64,000 nucleotides of DNA. It comes from Ptychodera flava. Lineage: Eukaryota; Hemichordata; Enteropneusta; Ptychoderidae. Under the pieces are notes generated by a model. It was not told the origin of the DNA. It searched no databases and saw nothing but the letters and a program-made list of their open reading frames with translations. Where the stretch lies: assembly GCF_041260155.1 (NCBI RefSeq), contig NC_091941.1, forward strand, positions 38,140,747-38,204,746, in the 5' to 3' direction. Position numbers and translations under genes: made by a program. Below are positions 62,178-64,000 of the stretch, piece by piece. The number at the start of each line of letters is the position of its first letter. The first letter of the stretch is position 1.

Positions 62178-64000
62178 AGTTCAAATAGGACCAGTTTTTT
62201 TTGTTAGCATTACTGCTGTTGTTAATAACCAACTCCAATTGTAGCCTATAAACATGATTTTAACCAAAATGCGCTGAAAGCCAAAGTCTAAAAGTTTATT
62301 CGCCAAAAATCAAAGGGAATATTTCATATTTGAAAAAGTGCACCATCGCCTTACTCATTCTAAAACATGACAGATTCCGTGTTTTGGCTGTTCATCCAGA
62401 TACAAGTCAAAAGTAACCTTGGCCTATTTGTTAAAGATGTTTATCTGTCATATTTAACTTTAGAATGGTGCACAAATCACATGGCGGCTTGTTTCAACCA
62501 TGTAGCCCTAATATACCTCAGACAGTGGCTTATCATTAAATGAACTACTTATACTTCAATTGAAACAAAGTTTTGTTGTTGAAGACTTTTGTTGACCATT
62601 TTGATTTTACCTGACTTTCAATTACATAAAACCAAAGAGTTGAAAACATCACTGGCAAAACATGATTATCTCATTTCAGCAGTAAAGTGTTCGGTGTTTG
62701 TGCAATATGAACAACGTGCTTGCAATAATCACTATTGTGTGCAAACTCGCAAAAAGTGGCACCATCTCGAACCCTTAAATTGGATTTCTCAATGCCCATT
62801 CCTGAAAATTTGGCATTCGATGCATACACCGTACTGCAAACACTCATTGACTTTGAAAATAGTCAGTTTGTCATTGATGTACCTTGCAGTTATTCTCTTC
62901 AGGGAAGTGAACTCAATATGCAAAATTCACAAAAATTCATTACATGTTTGATAGGAGCCAAATTGGTTGTTCAGAGAAATGAATTTTATGTCATTTCACT
63001 TTCAGACCTATAAGCTCTGGACCACAATTCTGATAATTATAACATGCATATTTTCCTCTCACATCTAGAGACACACAATTTAGGCTGGTTTTGTATTGAT
63101 GGTGTGCATCCTCAATGACTTTTCCCATATGTTGATAAGCATGTGATTCAGTTTAATACCAAGATAACTTCTATTATTATACATATTGTGTTCTTTCCTG
63201 AACCAAAAATACTTGCCAAATTAAATAAGCATGTAGCATCTTGTTCCCCCTCATGGATGGTATTTGGGAAAGTACCAATCTTCCTCACAGCGAAAATCTA
63301 CTCTTCCCATGGTACCTCGGTATGTTGAACAACTTGAAACATACCCATTACAAACATTTCGCAAAACATCATTGATCCCAATATTGTGGGGTGTTTCCCA
63401 TACAATAAGTTTTGAAATTTTCCTTTCCTTTCCTTTCGGTTTGTATGTGTGCATGATTTTAAAAGTAAATTTTGAATTTTATTCACCAATTAAATTTTGA
63501 TGGCAGTTATATCCACCACTGTCAGCATGAAATGCCATGTCTACATAATTGTGTCGTAAATAGGGCAAATGGGATATGTTCAAGTATTGTATACAGCGCC
63601 CTCTATAGTCTTTTCAATTTCAAAGCTAGTAAAACATGATTTTGACATACCTTATAATGTTCATTTAACTTAACAGAGACCCAAGGAGTATTTACTACTA
63701 GAGTTGAAATGAAAGTCAGTAAAAAAGCAATGGAAACAATTTTTATGTTTTTGATGTGATATTTTTATTATCCTTACTATTTTGTATAACATGGGAGAAA
63801 AAGATTGCTATTGACAAATTATGCTCGTAAAGTTGTTGAAAAATGTCATCCCATTTTATAAATTTTATGTTCATACACATGATTGGCCACTGTAAAGTTG
63901 TGAACAGGGGAGTTTATCATTAGTATTCGAATCGTGAACACAATCAAAATAATTAGAGCAGGGACATGTTCATAAAGTATAGTCTACATCAAAGTTTAAG

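Larger units (their letters stand above)
59696..64000. other. NAA40 3' UTR and downstream region without a recognised gene
   Basis: The 3' UTR runs an unknown distance: ATTAAA near 61138 and AATAAA at 61473 are the first candidate signals. About 60500-60700 is a degenerate repeat of units like AACTTCAAATCCTTGCAACC. A dispersed TIR-like repeat is at 61353-61590 and a CTCF-like motif at 62164-62177. Short frames at 62589-63013 show no domain and I read them as chance. Confidence 0.6.

Noticed and set aside
62589-63013. Overlapping 90-120-codon frames near the right end
   Set aside because: There is no domain, signal or splice evidence, and the overlapping frames are equally good, as expected by chance.

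Overview
The window is metazoan nuclear DNA: A+T-rich, with split genes, GT-AG introns of about 0.2-7 kb, ordinary AATAAA signals and many small transposon relics. The protein genes look animal and fairly close to human. HAP2/GCS1 (absent from vertebrates) together with a Gmr1-type LTR element (a group first described from deuterostomes) points to a non-vertebrate deuterostome. A hemichordate is my guess, but an echinoderm, a cephalochordate or another invertebrate cannot be excluded from sequence alone.

Layout, all host genes on the + strand: (1) 248-8723, the last five exons of MED17 (Mediator head subunit), with a nearly fresh 6.2-kb Gmr1-like LTR retrotransposon lying antisense in one intron; (2) 8724-11942, MED17 3' UTR and spacer; (3) 11943-23299, a complete 15-exon HAP2/GCS1 gamete-fusogen gene (about 800 codons) with signal peptide, fusion-domain cysteines, a transmembrane helix and a long basic cytoplasmic tail; (4) 23300-28990, spacer with a TA microsatellite, a possible minus-strand terminal exon and a 43-bp-arm hairpin; (5) 28991-44214, complete 12-exon adenylosuccinate synthetase (ADSS, 452 codons); (6) 44215-50279, repeat-rich spacer; (7) 50280-59695, complete 8-exon NAA40/NatD histone N-acetyltransferase (248 codons), whose 5-kb first intron is packed with transposon relics; (8) 59696-64000, NAA40 3' UTR and downstream DNA without a recognised gene.

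The genes do not form one pathway: transcription (MED17), gamete membrane fusion (HAP2), AMP synthesis (ADSS) and H4/H2A N-terminal acetylation (NAA40). The most interesting items are the HAP2 gene with its unusual ectodomain end and tail, the integrase-before-RT order of the LTR element, two copies of a tRNA-derived SINE, several TIR elements defined here by their ends, and repeats that supply splice-acceptor sequence in ADSS. Exon limits were read by hand from splice sites, phase and remembered human or plant homologues; no alignment or RNA data were available.
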